Of a stretch of 64,000 bases of DNA, positions 62,426 through 64,000 are shown one piece after another; the stretch's first letter is position 1, and every line of letters begins with the position of its first letter. The DNA is from Rhodospirillales bacterium. Lineage in GTDB: Bacteria; Pseudomonadota; Alphaproteobacteria; Micavibrionales; UBA1664. The position numbers and the translations under genes were made by a program. The notes beneath the pieces were generated by a model. It did no database searches. It was not told the origin of the DNA and saw only the letters and a list, made by a program, of their open reading frames with translations. The stretch lies in contig CP060260.1 in assembly GCA_023898805.1 (NCBI GenBank), positions 124,001 through 188,000 of the forward strand. Reading direction: 5' to 3'.

Positions 62426-64000
62426 ATGAGCAAAGACCTCTTCTCCGCCCTCCCCGCGAAAAAAGCACCCGCCAAAAAGAAATCTGGCCCCACGGCGGGC
62501 GAGCTTTTGAAAAAAGGCGCCAGTGCGCAGAATGGCGCGCAGGACGATTCCTACACCGCGAAATCGATCGAGGTCCTAGAAGGCCTTGAACCCGTGCGCA
62601 AGCGCCCGGGCATGTATATCGGCGGCACTGACGACCGCGCCCTGCACCATCTGGTGGCAGAGGTGCTGGACAATGCGATGGACGAAGCCGTGGCCGGCCA
62701 CGCGGCGCGCATCGAAGTATCGCTGATCGCCGATGGATCGTGCGTCATCTCCGACAACGGACGCGGCATCCCCATCGACAACCATCCCAAATACCCCGGA
62801 AAATCGGCGCTTGAAGTGATTCTGACCACCCTGCACTCCGGCGGCAAGTTCAACGCCGGCGCCTATAAAACCTCCGGCGGTCTGCACGGCGTCGGCATTT
62901 CCGTGGTCAACGCGCTTTCCGATCGCATGAGCGTGGAAGTCGCGCGCGACAGGAAACTGTACCGTCAGGACTATGCGCGTGGCCACGCCACCTCGAAACT
63001 GACCCCCATGGGCGCCACCACCAAGCGCGGCACCATTGTCACCTTTCACCCGGATCCGGAGATATTCGGCGAAAAGGCGGCGCTGCGCCCGGCCACGCTA
63101 TACCGCATGTGCCGATCCAAGGCGTATCTGTTTCGCGGCGTCGAGATCAGGTTTCACACCGACATCCCTGCCGAAGGCATCCCCACGGACGACACCTTCA
63201 AATTTCCCGGCGGGCTTGAGGATTTTCTCAAATCCGAACTCGAAGGCCGCCCGCTGGTCACTCCGAACGTCTTTGCCGACTTCGTCGAAACGAAGGACGC
63301 GCGCGTCGAATTTGCCGTCGCATGGCCCGGCGATTACGGCGACGGGTTCATCAACTCCTACTGCAACACCATCCCGACGCCGCAGGGCGGGACGCACGAA
63401 CTCGGCCTGCGCGCCGCGCTCTCCAAATCGCTCAAGGATTACGCCGCGCGCATCAACCTGAACGCCAAGCAAGTCGGGCTGGTTACGCCCGACGACGTGA
63501 TGGAAGGGGCGTGCTGCCTGCTTTCCGTCTTTATCCCCGACCCGCAGTTTCAGGGCCAGACCAAGGACAAACTGGCGACACCGCAGGCCCAACGTCTGGT
63601 GGAGTCGATCGTCAAGGACCGCTTTGACCATTTTCTGGTTGGCGACCCGGCGGCGGCGAAACAGCTTTTGGAATCCATCGTCACGCGGGCCGAGGAACGC
63701 CTGCGCCGCAAGGAAGACAAGGAAACCTTCCGCAAGACCGCGACGCGCAAACTGCGTCTGCCCGGCAAACTTTCCGACTGTTCGCGTCAGGCCGCGACGG
63801 GGACCGAGATTTTTATCGTCGAGGGTGATTCCGCCGGCGGCTCAGCCAAACAGGGCCGCAACCGCGAAACGCAGGCGATTCTTCCCTTGCGCGGAAAAAT
63901 CCTCAACGTCGTTTCCGCCAGCCGCGACAAGATCCGCGACAATCAGGAAATTCAGGACTTGATTCAGGCGCTCGGCGTCGCCACCGGCGCGGCTTTCCGC
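62426..64000 (+). CDS. parE: DNA topoisomerase IV subunit B (3' partial)
   Basis: This is the ATPase and TOPRIM subunit of topoisomerase IV, which decatenates daughter chromosomes. 525 codons are in the window. A Lys/Ala-rich N-terminal extension (1-45) is followed by the GHKL ATPase: EVLEGLEPVRKRPGMYIG, AEVLDNAMDEAVAGHA, DNGRGIPIDNHPKYPGKS and GGLHGVGISVVNALS. The TOPRIM domain starts with EGDSAGGSAKQGRNRETQ (Glu466). The PKYPGKSALEVILTTLHSGGKF block and HHLVAEV favour ParE over GyrB. The gene continues beyond the window. Confidence 0.95.
   Translation, partial: MSKDLFSALPAKKAPAKKKSGPTAGELLKKGASAQNGAQDDSYTAKSIEVLEGLEPVRKRPGMYIGGTDDRALHHLVAEVLDNAMDEAVAGHAARIEVSLIADGSCVISDNGRGIPIDNHPKYPGKSALEVILTTLHSGGKFNAGAYKTSGGLHGVGISVVNALSDRMSVEVARDRKLYRQDYARGHATSKLTPMGATTKRGTIVTFHPDPEIFGEKAALRPATLYRMCRSKAYLFRGVEIRFHTDIPAEGIPTDDTFKFPGGLEDFLKSELEGRPLVTPNVFADFVETKDARVEFAVAWPGDYGDGFINSYCNTIPTPQGGTHELGLRAALSKSLKDYAARINLNAKQVGLVTPDDVMEGACCLLSVFIPDPQFQGQTKDKLATPQAQRLVESIVKDRFDHFLVGDPAAAKQLLESIVTRAEERLRRKEDKETFRKTATRKLRLPGKLSDCSRQAATGTEIFIVEGDSAGGSAKQGRNRETQAILPLRGKILNVVSASRDKIRDNQEIQDLIQALGVATGAAFR

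Overview
The window comes from an alphaproteobacterial chromosome. Two conserved gene orders show this. One is nuoJKLMN-birA-coaX-rnj-proS-lolC-lolD-dnaE. The other is tig, clpP, lon, hup. Most of the window is GC-rich, but a few genes and spacers are visibly richer in A+T. No rRNA, CRISPR array, intact transposase or prophage was seen. Predatory or epibiotic relatives such as Micavibrio come to mind because of some effector-like genes, but that is inference and nothing here proves it.

Layout. Bases 1-2682 hold the 3' part of an MHYT/CHASE hybrid histidine kinase. Next come folB, the rpsB-tsf operon with its terminator, and three uncharacterised genes (5.3-7.8 kb). From 7.8 to 27.1 kb lies a long minus-strand block: nuoJKLMN, birA, coaX, rnj, a small exported protein, an archaeal/eukaryotic-type prolyl-tRNA synthetase, two paralogous membrane proteins, lolC, lolD and dnaE. 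The genes of complex I (nuoA to nuoN) run from 44.4 down to 21.2 kb, but they are split into four blocks (ABCD, EFG, HI, JKLMN). Unrelated genes sit between the blocks: a PagL-like lipid A deacylase, a ChaN/Tiki-like protein, a self-regulating XRE repressor, a solute-binding protein, a glycosyltransferase, a GxxExxY cassette, a four-histidine membrane protein and an acyltransferase. Several of these lie on the opposite strand, so complex I cannot be a single transcript here.

From 44.4 to 50 kb there are tRNA-Asp and two tRNA-Val genes, one of them followed by a tandem array built from its own 3' end, alanine dehydrogenase, a globin-coupled diguanylate cyclase and the nucleoid protein HU with two tandem terminators. 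From 50 to 57.6 kb lie lon, clpP (with no clpX between them), three tandem GT32-like DXD glycosyltransferase paralogues, trigger factor and tRNA-Leu. The window ends with an NAD(P)H-hydrate dehydratase, tRNA-His, glnA with a strong terminator, an exported protein and the first 525 codons of parE.

Housekeeping genes dominate: translation (rpsB, tsf, proS, tRNAs), respiration (nuo), replication and topology (dnaE, parE, hup), protein quality control (tig, clpP, lon), lipoprotein export (lolCD), cofactors (folB, coaX, birA, nnrD) and nitrogen (glnA, ald). The unusual parts are the GT32-like trio, a roughly 300-bp inverted-repeat element that supplies the stop codons of both genes flanking it, the GxxExxY cassette inside nuo, the four-histidine membrane family and the tRNA-Val-derived repeats.
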